Shown one piece after another: positions 1 to 7,921 of a DNA stretch of 37,761 nucleotides; the stretch's first letter is position 1; every line of letters starts with the position of its first letter. A program made the position numbers and the translations under genes. The notes beneath the pieces were generated by a model. The model did no database searches, had not been told where the DNA came from, and saw nothing but the letters and a program-made list of their open reading frames with translations. Source of the stretch: Lachnospiraceae bacterium (GTDB taxonomy: Bacteria > Bacillota > Clostridia > Lachnospirales > Lachnospiraceae); assembly GCA_015057635.1 (NCBI GenBank), contig SVEB01000080.1, positions 1 to 37,761 on the forward strand, read 5' to 3'.

Positions 1-1
1 G

Positions 2-460
2 CCAACGGTAGCATTCCCGCATCTGCCGGAGAATACGAGGACTGTGAAGGAAGCCGGAGAGGTAAAGATCGATCAGGTAGTGATTGGATCTTGTACCAAC
101 GGCAGAATCAGCGATTTAAGGGCGGCGGCGGATGTCCTTAAGGGACGGAAGGTGGCAAAAGGGATGCGTGTCATCGTTTTCCCGGCAACCCAGGCAATCT
201 ATCTTCAGGCGATTAAGGAAGGGTTGATCGAGACATTTATCAATGCAGGTGCCATAGTCAGCACACCGACATGCGGACCATGCCTTGGAGGACATATGGG
301 TGTGCTCGCGGCAGGAGAACGGGCCGTATCCACAACCAATCGGAATTTTGTAGGACGTATGGGCCATGTAGAATCCGAAGTATATCTAGCGAGCCCGGCA
401 GTAGCAGCAGCAAGTGCAGTAACCGGCAGAATCAGTGAGCCGCAGGAATTAGGATTATAG
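2..460 (+). CDS. leuC: 3-isopropylmalate dehydratase large subunit, C-terminal part (partial)
   Basis: This is the 3' end of LeuC, cut by the window edge and open in frame from base 2. LeuC with LeuD isomerises 2-isopropylmalate to 3-isopropylmalate in cytosolic leucine biosynthesis. The fragment shows the aconitase-family signatures: IGSCTNGR and PTCGPCLGG hold the three cysteines known in the family to bind the 4Fe-4S cluster. Reading from base 2 adds [13 protein letters not shown], which is typical LeuC sequence. The GTG at 44 is therefore an internal valine and not a start. leuD follows after 13 bases, which fits an operon. Upstream regulation lies outside the window. Identification is firm; the N-terminal two thirds are missing only because of the window boundary. 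Confidence 0.96.
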   Translation, partial: PTVAFPHLPENTRTVKEAGEVKIDQVVIGSCTNGRISDLRAAADVLKGRKVAKGMRVIVFPATQAIYLQAIKEGLIETFINAGAIVSTPTCGPCLGGHMGVLAAGERAVSTTNRNFVGRMGHVESEVYLASPAVAAASAVTGRISEPQELGL

Positions 461-473
461 GGGGGAGTTTGAT

Positions 474-971
474 ATGAGAGCGCATGGAACCGTACACAAA
501 TATGGAGATAATGTAGACACGGATGTTATTATTCCGGCAAGATACCTAAACTCTTCCGATCCGACTGAGTTGGCAAAAAAATGTATGGAAGATATTGATA
601 AAGATTTTGTAAATCGTGTAAAATCAGGGGATATCATGGTGGCGAATAAAAATTTTGGATGTGGCTCCTCAAGAGAGCATGCTCCGATCGCAATCAAAGC
701 AGCCGGAATCAGCTGTATTATAGCGGAGACATTTGCAAGAATTTTTTACCGCAATGCCATTAATATTGGACTTCCGATTATTGAATGTGCTGCTGCTGCA
801 AAAGAGATTGAAGCAAAGGATGAGGTAGAGATTGATTTTGATACCGGCATGATATATGACCATACAAAAGGAACCGTCTACAAAGGACAGTCATTTCCGC
901 CATTTATGCAGTCAATCATTCAGGCCGGCGGTCTGATTCCATACATCAACAGTCAGAAAGAAGGAAAGTAA
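474..971 (+). CDS. leuD: 3-isopropylmalate dehydratase small subunit
   Basis: A 165-residue protein, the usual length of the short LeuD type. It forms the swivelling domain that pairs with LeuC in isopropylmalate isomerase. The N-terminus has [17 protein letters not shown], and residues near 60-70 read [11 protein letters not shown], the substrate-recognition loop of the family. The ATG at 474 follows a GGGGGAG ribosome site at a good distance and lies 13 bases after the leuC stop, so the two are co-transcribed. No terminator follows directly. An 86-base gap with a nested hairpin leads to the next gene. Confidence is high from the motifs and the partner gene. Confidence 0.96.
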   Translation: MRAHGTVHKYGDNVDTDVIIPARYLNSSDPTELAKKCMEDIDKDFVNRVKSGDIMVANKNFGCGSSREHAPIAIKAAGISCIIAETFARIFYRNAINIGLPIIECAAAAKEIEAKDEVEIDFDTGMIYDHTKGTVYKGQSFPPFMQSIIQAGGLIPYINSQKEGK

Positions 972-984
972 AATCTACTATGTC

Positions 985-1040
985 ATCCATTACCAGTTTT
1001 TGATTTAAATCAGAAAAATTGCAGATAATGAGTAATGGAT
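985..1040 (+). other. Nested hairpin between leuD and the DUF4176 gene
   Basis: ATCCATTAC at 985-993 pairs with GTAATGGAT at 1032-1040 (9 bp). Inside lies the perfect palindrome TGATTTAAATCA flanked by T- and A-runs. It ends just before the GGAGG ribosome site of the next gene (about 1046), so it could affect mRNA processing or translation. It lacks the GC stem and U-tail of a classical terminator. Its function is unknown. Confidence 0.45.
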
Positions 1041-1057
1041 AATATGGAGGAGAAGAC

Positions 1058-1342
1058 ATGGGAGAACGTTTTTTACCGGCAGGAAGCGTGGTGCTGTTAA
1101 AGGACAGTGCCAAGAAAGTGCTGATTATGGGATACTGTCAGGCAATGGCAGAGGACAGAACCCAGGTATTTGATTACTGCGGAACTCCATTTCCGGAAGG
1201 ATATATGAGTATCGATAAAGTATATCTGTTCAACCACGAGCAGATTCAGGAGATTTATTTTGTAGGATATATGGATGAACAGCAGAAAGCGTTTATGCAC
1301 AAACTTACAAAGTTTCGAGAGGATCTGGTATTAGAAAAATAA
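1058..1342 (+). CDS. DUF4176-like small protein
   Basis: A 94-residue soluble protein of unknown function. The opening FLPAGSVVLLKDSAKKVLIM, a central YCGTPFPEGY and a charged C-terminal helix (HKLTKFREDLVLEK) match my recollection of the DUF4176 family. That family occurs in Firmicutes, often near type VII (Esx/LXG) secretion genes, but no such genes are in this window. The start has a strong GGAGGAG site about 8 bases upstream. It lies 86 bases after leuD on the same strand with no terminator between, and a clear terminator follows, so it is probably the last cistron of the leu operon. No signal peptide or membrane segment is visible. Family assignment is moderate; biochemical role is not known. 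Confidence 0.7.
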   Translation: MGERFLPAGSVVLLKDSAKKVLIMGYCQAMAEDRTQVFDYCGTPFPEGYMSIDKVYLFNHEQIQEIYFVGYMDEQQKAFMHKLTKFREDLVLEK

Positions 1343-1350
1343 AAGACTTA

Positions 1351-1388
1351 GGGGCCGTCGTACGAAGAGTGTGCGACAGCCCCTTTTT
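1351..1388 (+). terminator. Rho-independent terminator after leuCD-DUF4176
   Basis: GGGGCCGTCGTAC at 1351-1363 pairs with GTGCGACAGCCCC at 1371-1383 with one mismatch and one G-T, followed by five T. It sits 8 bases after the stop codon and closes the operon. Confidence 0.9.
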
Positions 1389-1431
1389 GTGATGCAATAA
1401 AGAAAAACAGGTTTAGAAACAATCAAAATAA

Positions 1432-1460
1432 TTGACTATATTTACCAATTAACCTATAAT
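1432..1460 (+). promoter_or_regulatory. Promoter of the marR-ABC operon
   Basis: TTGACT at 1432-1437, a 17-base spacer and TATAAT at 1455-1460 make a near-consensus sigma-A promoter. Transcription should begin near 1467, leaving a leader of about 165 bases before the MarR gene. Confidence 0.8.
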
Positions 1461-1503
1461 TAGAGGGCAAACAGTTAGAAATCTAACTATTAGAGGACTA
1501 ACA
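1459..1503 (+). promoter_or_regulatory. Probable MarR operator cluster
   Basis: Just downstream of the -10 box is a perfect inverted repeat, AGTTAGA-AA-TCTAACT, at 1473-1488. It is flanked by two direct copies of ATTAGAGG.C.AACA starting at 1459 and 1489, 30 bases (about three helical turns) apart. The place, over and just after the transcription start, and the symmetry fit autorepression by the MarR protein encoded next. That link is inferred from position. Confidence 0.6.
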
Positions 1504-1631
1504 ATCCAGAAAAAAGCAGGACAAAAGCAGAATGTAAGCCCAAAGTAGGACGAACGGAAAAGAAGACAGCATGAAATTGACTTACATAGGATGGAACCTG
1601 TAGAGAAAAAAATGAAAAGAAAGGAGTCAGA

Positions 1632-2138
1632 ATGGAAGTTACGTCAGAGAATCGAAAAAAAGTCATTATGGAAATGATGAATACGAATAAGAAGCATCGA
1701 CACCTGATTGAGAACGCACTCATCGGATGCGGTGTGTATCGCGGACAGCATCAGCTTTTAATGTTCGTGTCCAGAAATGAGGGGAAGTCACAAAAGGAGA
1801 TTGCAAAAGGACTTGGAGTGACGACCGCTACGGTGGCAGTTGCGATAAAAAAGCTGGAGAGAGAAGGATACATAAAGAAGACCATGGATAAGATGGATAA
1901 TCGCTATAATCAGATTGTTCTGACTAAAAAGGGAAATGAGATGGTAGTGAAGAGCCACAGGCTGTTTGAACAGGTGGAAGAGGAGATGCTAAAAGGATTT
2001 ACGATGGAGGAATTAGGGCTGCTTTTAAGCTTATTTGAACGGATGATAGACAACATGGAGCATGCAGACATTCAGCCAATCATGTTAGATGGTAAAAATG
2101 AAAGGAAAGGGGAATCAGCAGGTGAAACGATATTTTAA
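1632..2138 (+). CDS. MarR family transcriptional regulator
   Basis: A 168-residue winged-helix regulator. Residues about 45-110 hold the DNA-binding domain: QHQLLMFVSRNEGKSQKEIA, then LGVTTATVAVAIKKLEREGY (recognition helix), then the wing around MDNRYNQIVLTKKG. The flanking helices form the family's dimer interface. The ATG at 1632 follows AAAGGAG closely. The gene overlaps the first ABC exporter gene by 17 bases, so the two are translationally coupled. By analogy with other MarR-exporter operons, it probably represses itself and the transporter until a drug or toxic metabolite binds. The palindrome at 1473-1488 is the likely site. The ligand cannot be read from sequence. Confidence 0.92.
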   Translation: MEVTSENRKKVIMEMMNTNKKHRHLIENALIGCGVYRGQHQLLMFVSRNEGKSQKEIAKGLGVTTATVAVAIKKLEREGYIKKTMDKMDNRYNQIVLTKKGNEMVVKSHRLFEQVEEEMLKGFTMEELGLLLSLFERMIDNMEHADIQPIMLDGKNERKGESAGETIF

Positions 2139-3849
2139 GTATATGAAGCCATATCTGGTCTACTTTATTTTCGGGCCGATCTTAATGTTAACGGAAGTGC
2201 TTGGGGAAGTGCTGCTTCCATACTTTATGGCTTTGGTTATTAAAAATGGCATAGGCACAGGCAATAAAGGATATGTTGCAGGCATGGGAGTGCTGATGAT
2301 CGGCACGGCTATGCTAATGATGTGCGGCGGTGTTGGAGGCGGATATTTTAGCACCAAGGCATCTAATGGGATGGCATATCTGTTGCGAAAGGATATCTAC
2401 CGGAAGGTACAGGAGTTTTCGTTTGCCAATATCGATCAGTTCAGCACTGGCTCACTTGTTACAAGGCTGACAAACGATATTACCCAGCTGCAGAACGTGG
2501 TACGTATGGCGATGATCATGCTTTTAAGGGCACCGGGAATGCTAATTGGAGCCATTATTATGGCACTGTCCATTAATAAGGAGTTAGCCGCTGTTATTCT
2601 GGTTGTGATCCCATTTTTAGCACTGGCACTGTTTGCACTGATTAAAACAGCATTTCCACGGTTTGGTCTGATGCAGAAGAAGATTGATCGCGTCAACTCT
2701 GCGATTCAGGAATGTTTGATGAATATTCGGGTCGTGAAATCATTCGTGCGGGGAGACTTTGAGGAAGAGAAGTTCGGAAAGGCCAATCAGGACTTAAAGG
2801 ATACCGGCATGAGTGCATTTAAGGTCGTGATCTTTAATATGCCGATTATGAGTCTGGCTATGAATGTGACGACTCTGGCAGTCGTGTGGTTTGGAGGAAA
2901 GCAGATTATGACCGGGGAAATGAATGTAGCGGATCTGACTGCATTCACAACCTATATCGTGCAGATCCTGATGTCGCTTATGATGCTTGCCATGGTGCTG
3001 TTGCAAAGTTCCCGTGCACTTGCATCTACCGCACGTATCAACGAGGTGTTAGATACGAAGGTCGACTTAAGCGATGAGAAGGCAAAGAGGAAAGATGCGA
3101 TTGTAACAGAAGGCAGGGTAGAATTTAAGAATGTGTCCTTCCGTTATTACAAGAACCGGGAGGAAACCGTATTAGAACATATAAACTTTACAGCAGAGCC
3201 AGGTGAGATCATCGGCATCATTGGTTCTACCGGAAGCGGGAAAACGAGCATGGTACAGCTGATCCCGAGACTTTATGATGTAGATGAGGGAGAAGTACTA
3301 GTGGACGGTATCAATGTAAAGGACTATTCTTTACATAATCTGAGAAATGGCGTCGGCATGGTGCTTCAAAAGAATGTACTATTCTCCGGAACCATTAATG
3401 AAAACTTAAAATGGGGCGATGAAGAGGCGGATGATAAGACAATTAGAAATGCCTGCAAAAACGCTCAGGCAGATCAGTTTATCAAGGGATTTACAGATGG
3501 ATATGAGACCAGTTTAGGTCAGGGCGGCGTGAATGTTTCCGGCGGTCAGAAGCAGCGTCTGTGCATTGCCAGAGCACTGTTAAAGAGACCGAAGATTTTG
3601 ATTTTGGATGACAGCACAAGTGCAGTGGATACCGCTACTGAGGCAAAGATCAGGGAGGCATTTTCTACGAGTTTAAAGGATACGACAAAATTTATCATCG
3701 CGCAGAGGATCAGCTCCGTCATTGATGCGGATAAGATCATCGTGCTGGATGACGGCGTGATTGCAGGAATCGGAACAAACGATGAATTATTAAAGAGCTG
3801 CACGGCATATCAGGAAATCTATTATTCCCAGATGGATAAGGAGGCGTAG
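2122..3849 (+). CDS. Heterodimeric ABC exporter subunit with degenerate ATPase site
   Basis: A type IV (MDR-like) half-transporter: six membrane segments in residues about 15-300, then an ATPase domain. I chose GTG 2122, giving VKRYFKYMKPYLVYF, because AAAGGGG lies about 9 bases upstream; the ATG at 2089 has no ribosome site. Walker A GSTGSGKTS is near residue 368 and the signature VSGGQKQR near 472. Walker B reads ILILDDSTSAVD, with Asp where the catalytic Glu should be. The switch motif is AQRISS, with Gln for His. This is the degenerate partner of the next gene, as in BmrCD or TM287/288 type exporters. It probably exports drugs or lipophilic compounds across the cytoplasmic membrane. Confidence 0.93.
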   Translation: MKRYFKYMKPYLVYFIFGPILMLTEVLGEVLLPYFMALVIKNGIGTGNKGYVAGMGVLMIGTAMLMMCGGVGGGYFSTKASNGMAYLLRKDIYRKVQEFSFANIDQFSTGSLVTRLTNDITQLQNVVRMAMIMLLRAPGMLIGAIIMALSINKELAAVILVVIPFLALALFALIKTAFPRFGLMQKKIDRVNSAIQECLMNIRVVKSFVRGDFEEEKFGKANQDLKDTGMSAFKVVIFNMPIMSLAMNVTTLAVVWFGGKQIMTGEMNVADLTAFTTYIVQILMSLMMLAMVLLQSSRALASTARINEVLDTKVDLSDEKAKRKDAIVTEGRVEFKNVSFRYYKNREETVLEHINFTAEPGEIIGIIGSTGSGKTSMVQLIPRLYDVDEGEVLVDGINVKDYSLHNLRNGVGMVLQKNVLFSGTINENLKWGDEEADDKTIRNACKNAQADQFIKGFTDGYETSLGQGGVNVSGGQKQRLCIARALLKRPKILILDDSTSAVDTATEAKIREAFSTSLKDTTKFIIAQRISSVIDADKIIVLDDGVIAGIGTNDELLKSCTAYQEIYYSQMDKEA

Positions 3850-3851
3850 GC

Positions 3852-5756
3852 ATGGATGCACCAAAATCAGTGAATCATACAGCAAAAGGCCCGGCAGCTG
3901 GCCAGGGAGGAAGACCTGGAATGCCGGGGGGACCGGGAAGAGGACCGGGTGGAAGATTTAGGGCTTCCGAGAAACCGAAGAATGCAAGAAATACGATTTT
4001 TAGACTGCTTGGATATTTGAAGGAAGATAAATATAAACTGATCTTCGTATTTGGATGTGTCATCGTGGGTACGGTGTGCAATCTGGCAGGATCCTATATG
4101 TTACGTCCGATTATTAACGGACTTGGGGATGATTTCACACGTTATCAGCAGAACTATGATAAGGCAGCGGTGGTGTTGTCTGCAACTGCAAATCTGGTTA
4201 AAAAGTTAGCCATTATGGCAGCAGTGTATGGATTTGGGATTATTGCGACCTATCTGCAGCAGAGAATCATGATTGGGATTTCTCAGAATGCGCTGTTAAA
4301 GCTTCGAAATGAGCTGTTTCATAAGATGCAGTCCCTTCCGATCCGTTTCTTTGATACGAACAGCCATGGTGAGCTGATGAGCCGTTTTACCAATGATGTG
4401 GATACGATCGGTGAGATGCTAAACAATACGATCATACAGCTATTTTCCGGCAGCATTACCGTTATCGGAACCGTGATCTTAATGTTTTATACTAATATAT
4501 GGCTTAGTCTTATCATTCTGGTGATGATGCCGGTACTGACAAAGGCAGGCAGCCTCATCGCAAAGCAGGGAAGGAGGCACTTTGCCGCACAGCAGGCAGC
4601 GCTTGGGGCGGTAAATGGATATATTGAGGAAAGTGTCACAGGGCAGAAGGTAGTGAAAGTATTCTGCCATGAGAGCGCCTGTATTGAGGAGTTTGACAGA
4701 CTGAATGCGGATCTAAGAGATAAGCAGGTAAAGGCACAGTTTATCGGCGGGCTTATGGGGCCTGTCATGGGAAATTTAAGTCAGATTAATTATTCTCTGA
4801 TTGTCTGCATCGGTGGCATTTTATGTATTACAAGAGGATTTGATGTGGGAGGGCTCACGGTATTTGCAAACTATTCAAGACAGTTCAGCCGTCCAATCAA
4901 TGAAATCTCCATGCAGGTCAATACCATTTTCACGGCATTAGCGGGAGCAGAACGTGTCTTTGCGATTATGGATGAGGAGCCGGAAGTAATGGAAGAAAAA
5001 GATGCAGTGGAACTAACGGATGTAAAGGGAGAGGTCGTATTGAATCATATCACATTTGGCTATAACCCGGATAAGGTAATCTTAAAGGATATCAGTTTGT
5101 ACGCAAAACCAGGACAGAAGATCGCATTTGTTGGTTCTACCGGGGCAGGAAAGACGACGATTACGAATCTTTTGAATCGTTTCTATGATATTAATAAGGG
5201 AGAAATTACGATCGACGGCATTCCGGTAGAGAAGATAAAAAAAGACAGCTTAAGAGAGCATATTGCAATGGTACTGCAGGATACGCATCTGTTCACCGGA
5301 ACGGTAAGGGAGAATATACGTTACGGCCGACTCGATGCTACGGATGAGGAAGTTGAGGCAGCGGCAAAGACCGCCAGCGCCCATTCCTTCATTATGCGTT
5401 TATCAGAAGGATATAATACAATGTTAGAAGGAGACGGATCAAACTTATCCCAGGGACAAAGGCAGTTATTAAATATCGCGAGGGCAGCATTATCGAAGGC
5501 ACCGATCCTGGTATTAGATGAGGCGACCAGTTCGGTTGATACGAGAACCGAGAAACATATTGAACATGGCATGGACCGTCTGATGAAGAACCGTACCACA
5601 TTTGTAATCGCACATCGTCTGTCTACCGTTCGAAATGCGGATGCGATTATGGTGCTTGAAAATGGGCAAATCATTGAAAGAGGAACGCATGAGGAACTGC
5701 TTGCCCAGAAAGGACGGTACTATAACCTGTATACCGGCTTGCAGGAATTAGACTAG
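3852..5756 (+). CDS. Heterodimeric ABC exporter subunit with catalytic ATPase site
   Basis: A 634-residue half-transporter with a start 2 bases after the previous stop, preceded by AGGAGG. The first 45 residues are a Gly/Pro/Arg-rich tail (GQGGRPGMPGGPGRGPGGR), a known feature of this clostridial subfamily. Six membrane segments follow, then the ATPase: Walker A GSTGAGKTT near 427, signature LSQGQRQ near 532, Walker B ILVLDEATSSVD near 553 with the catalytic Glu, and switch AHRLST near 587. The altered signature (LSQGQ) belongs to the degenerate site formed with the other subunit, while the intact Walker B and His pair with that subunit's VSGGQ. The two proteins are complementary and should work only as a heterodimer. 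Confidence 0.94.
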   Translation: MDAPKSVNHTAKGPAAGQGGRPGMPGGPGRGPGGRFRASEKPKNARNTIFRLLGYLKEDKYKLIFVFGCVIVGTVCNLAGSYMLRPIINGLGDDFTRYQQNYDKAAVVLSATANLVKKLAIMAAVYGFGIIATYLQQRIMIGISQNALLKLRNELFHKMQSLPIRFFDTNSHGELMSRFTNDVDTIGEMLNNTIIQLFSGSITVIGTVILMFYTNIWLSLIILVMMPVLTKAGSLIAKQGRRHFAAQQAALGAVNGYIEESVTGQKVVKVFCHESACIEEFDRLNADLRDKQVKAQFIGGLMGPVMGNLSQINYSLIVCIGGILCITRGFDVGGLTVFANYSRQFSRPINEISMQVNTIFTALAGAERVFAIMDEEPEVMEEKDAVELTDVKGEVVLNHITFGYNPDKVILKDISLYAKPGQKIAFVGSTGAGKTTITNLLNRFYDINKGEITIDGIPVEKIKKDSLREHIAMVLQDTHLFTGTVRENIRYGRLDATDEEVEAAAKTASAHSFIMRLSEGYNTMLEGDGSNLSQGQRQLLNIARAALSKAPILVLDEATSSVDTRTEKHIEHGMDRLMKNRTTFVIAHRLSTVRNADAIMVLENGQIIERGTHEELLAQKGRYYNLYTGLQELD

Positions 5757-5860
5757 ATAAAAAGGAAGATAGCAAAACGCTGTTTTGAAAATAAGCATAA
5801 AATAAAGGGAAGTCCGGCAGCATGATTTTGTCTGATAAAGACGATTTCACACATAGCCAC

Positions 5861-5889
5861 TTTACAGTACAAAAGTATTGTAGTAAAAT
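5861..5889 (+). promoter_or_regulatory. Promoter of the AstE/AspA-like gene pair
   Basis: TTTACA at 5861-5866, a 17-base spacer and TAAAAT at 5884-5889. It lies in the 196-base gap after the ABC operon, about 63 bases before the first gene of the pair. No terminator is evident between the ABC operon and this promoter. Confidence 0.6.
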
Positions 5890-5952
5890 ACCAGTTGATG
5901 AGGCTGTAAAAAGCCGCCTGTACACTCGAGATGAGTGAGGAAGGAGTACGTT

Positions 5953-6891
5953 ATGATAAAGACAGTTGTTTCGGTCGGGCTTCCGGTATTAGAGACAATG
6001 CATATAAAGAAGAACCGCCTTATGCCAAAGAGCCCGGACCATTCCGATAAGCGGTTCTGTGTGATAACCGGAATCCATGGAGATGAGTTAGAAGGACAGT
6101 ACATATGTTATGAATTAATTCGCAGGATTGAGGAAAATATCGATCTGCTTGCCGGGATTGTGGATGTCTATCCGTGCGTGAATCCCCTTGGGATGGAATC
6201 CATCTCAAGAAGGGTGCCGACATTTGATCTGGATATGAACCGAAGCTTTCCCGGAAATCTAGAAGGGGATATGTCAGAACATGCTGCGGCTAAGATCGTA
6301 GAGGATATAGCGGGAGCAAATTTCTGCCTGGATCTGCATGCCAGCAATATATTCCTGCGGGAAATCCCACAGGTGCGTCTTTTAAAAGAACATCAGGAAA
6401 GCCTGATGAAATACGCAATGCTTTTAAATACCGATTTTATATGGGTGCATTCCTCACCGACAATTCAGCCGGCCAGTCTTTATCACAGCCTGAATGCAAT
6501 CGGTGTTCCAACCCTTGCTGTGGAGATGGGGGTTGGAATGCGGATTACAAAACAGTTTGGTGATCAGATGGTGGAAGGAATCTTTTCTCTGATGAAGGAG
6601 CTTGGAATCTGGAAGGGAGAGGTGATGGAGCCGAAAAAGCCGATTATCTCGACTACGAAGGAACGGGTGACTTTACTTCATGCCGAGGCATCCGGAATTT
6701 TTTTGCCAAGCGTGGAACACTGGGAAGGAATCAAAAAGGGCGATGAGGTCGGAAAGATCGTAGATAGCCTGACCGGGGAAACGAGGCAGACGATAACCGC
6801 ACCGAATGACGGGATGGTATTCACCTTGCGTGAGTATCCGGTCGTATACGGCGGATCGCTGATTGCCAGAATTTTAGAAGGAGAGGCGTAA
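5953..6891 (+). CDS. Succinylglutamate desuccinylase/aspartoacylase (M14-like) family deacylase
   Basis: A 312-residue putative zinc deacylase or carboxypeptidase of the AstE/AspA branch of M14. ATG 5953 is preferred because AGGAAGGAG lies 7 bases upstream; the GTG at 5935 would put that site inside the gene. Family motifs are present: GIHGDE (His42 and Glu45, zinc ligands), DLHAS (His129, third ligand), substrate-binding NRSFPG near 96-101 and EMGVG (Glu191, catalytic base). Residues about 240-312 form the beta-rich C-terminal domain of the family (IFLPSVEHWEGIKKGDEVG). There is no signal peptide, so it acts in the cytosol. The next gene is a diverged paralogue 2 bases downstream. The natural amide or peptide substrate is unknown. 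Confidence 0.85.
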   Translation: MIKTVVSVGLPVLETMHIKKNRLMPKSPDHSDKRFCVITGIHGDELEGQYICYELIRRIEENIDLLAGIVDVYPCVNPLGMESISRRVPTFDLDMNRSFPGNLEGDMSEHAAAKIVEDIAGANFCLDLHASNIFLREIPQVRLLKEHQESLMKYAMLLNTDFIWVHSSPTIQPASLYHSLNAIGVPTLAVEMGVGMRITKQFGDQMVEGIFSLMKELGIWKGEVMEPKKPIISTTKERVTLLHAEASGIFLPSVEHWEGIKKGDEVGKIVDSLTGETRQTITAPNDGMVFTLREYPVVYGGSLIARILEGEA

Positions 6892-6893
6892 CG

Positions 6894-7829
6894 ATGTTTC
6901 AGGAAGTCATTCATACTGTCAAGTCTCCATACCGGGATGATATGCATATATTAGGCTACCGGTTCGGAAGAGGTGACAAAGCGGCCTGTATAGTAGGGCC
7001 TACTAGAGGAAATGAGATTCAGCAGCTTTATATCTGTTCCCAGTTAATTAAGGAGCTTAGCCGGATAGAGAAGACGGGAGCAATATTAAATAATAATGAA
7101 ATCTTAGTGATACCGACCTTAAATCAGTTCTCCATCAATATCGAGAAACGGTTCTGGGCAATGGATAAAACGGATATCAATCGGATGTTTCCGGGAGATA
7201 TGACCGGGGAGACCACCGAGCGGATTGCGGCGGATGTATTTGAAGCGGTAAAAGGATTCAGTTATGGAATCCAGTTTATCAGTTTTCATACGCCGGGGGA
7301 ATTCATCCCTCATGTCAGGATGATGGAGACTGGGCGTCAGAGCGTCAGTCTTGCAAACCTGTTTGGACTTCCGTATGTGCTGACGAAGAAAGCGCATCCA
7401 TTTGACCAGGGTACTTTAAACTATAACTGGCAGATCAACGGAACCAATGCGTTCTCAATCTATTCGCCGGAAACTGCAACCATTGATGAAAAGTCAGCAA
7501 GACAGGCAGTATCTGCGGTTCTTCGGTTCTTAACCAGAATGGGGATTATTAAATACAACTGTCATTCGGGATATATCGCAAGCATTGTGGAAGAGGATGC
7601 ACTGATGTCCATCCGAACAGATGTATCCGGCATCTACCGTCCGCTTAAGCATCCGGGAGATGAGGTGAAATTCGGGGAGATATTAGCGGAGGTGGTGGAT
7701 CCAATTGAGGGAGAAGTCATTTCTCAGATTATCGCACCAAGCGATGGGATTATCTTTTTCTCTCACAGCAAACCTCTTGTCATTCAAAACTGTATTGTCT
7801 ATAAGCTGATCCGGAGACTTCATGAGTAA
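6894..7829 (+). CDS. AstE/AspA-family paralogue lacking key active-site residues
   Basis: A 311-residue paralogue of the preceding protein, co-translated with it (2-base gap, AGGAG site). The fold landmarks align: GPTRGNE at 36-41 for GIHGDE, NRMFPGDM near 96 for NRSFPGNL, SFHTPGEF near 130 for DLHAS, and the same beta-rich C-terminal domain (GIYRPLKHPGDEV). The first zinc-ligand His is Arg38, and the stretch matching EMGVG reads IYSPE, so the catalytic Glu appears lost. Glu41 and His132 remain. It may be a non-catalytic partner of the first protein or act on something else. Domain family is confident; activity is doubtful. Confidence 0.75.
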   Translation: MFQEVIHTVKSPYRDDMHILGYRFGRGDKAACIVGPTRGNEIQQLYICSQLIKELSRIEKTGAILNNNEILVIPTLNQFSINIEKRFWAMDKTDINRMFPGDMTGETTERIAADVFEAVKGFSYGIQFISFHTPGEFIPHVRMMETGRQSVSLANLFGLPYVLTKKAHPFDQGTLNYNWQINGTNAFSIYSPETATIDEKSARQAVSAVLRFLTRMGIIKYNCHSGYIASIVEEDALMSIRTDVSGIYRPLKHPGDEVKFGEILAEVVDPIEGEVISQIIAPSDGIIFFSHSKPLVIQNCIVYKLIRRLHE

Positions 7830-7862
7830 GTATGAAGATTATGTGAAGTTTGTATCATATTC

Positions 7863-7890
7863 TTGACTAAAGGGCAAAATGAATTACAAT
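7863..7890 (+). promoter_or_regulatory. Promoter of the foldase lipoprotein gene
   Basis: TTGACT at 7863-7868, a 16-base spacer and TACAAT at 7885-7890, 31 bases before the start codon. The leader is short. Confidence 0.65.
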
Positions 7891-7921
7891 AGGAACAGAA
7901 ATGTAGAATAGGAGAACTATT

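Noticed and set aside
44-460. leuC start at GTG 44
   Set aside because: The frame is open to the window edge, and the preceding residues are normal LeuC sequence.
2089-2121. ATG 2089 as start of the first ABC subunit
   Set aside because: No ribosome site and a non-homologous tail; GTG 2122 has a good site and gives a normal N-terminus.
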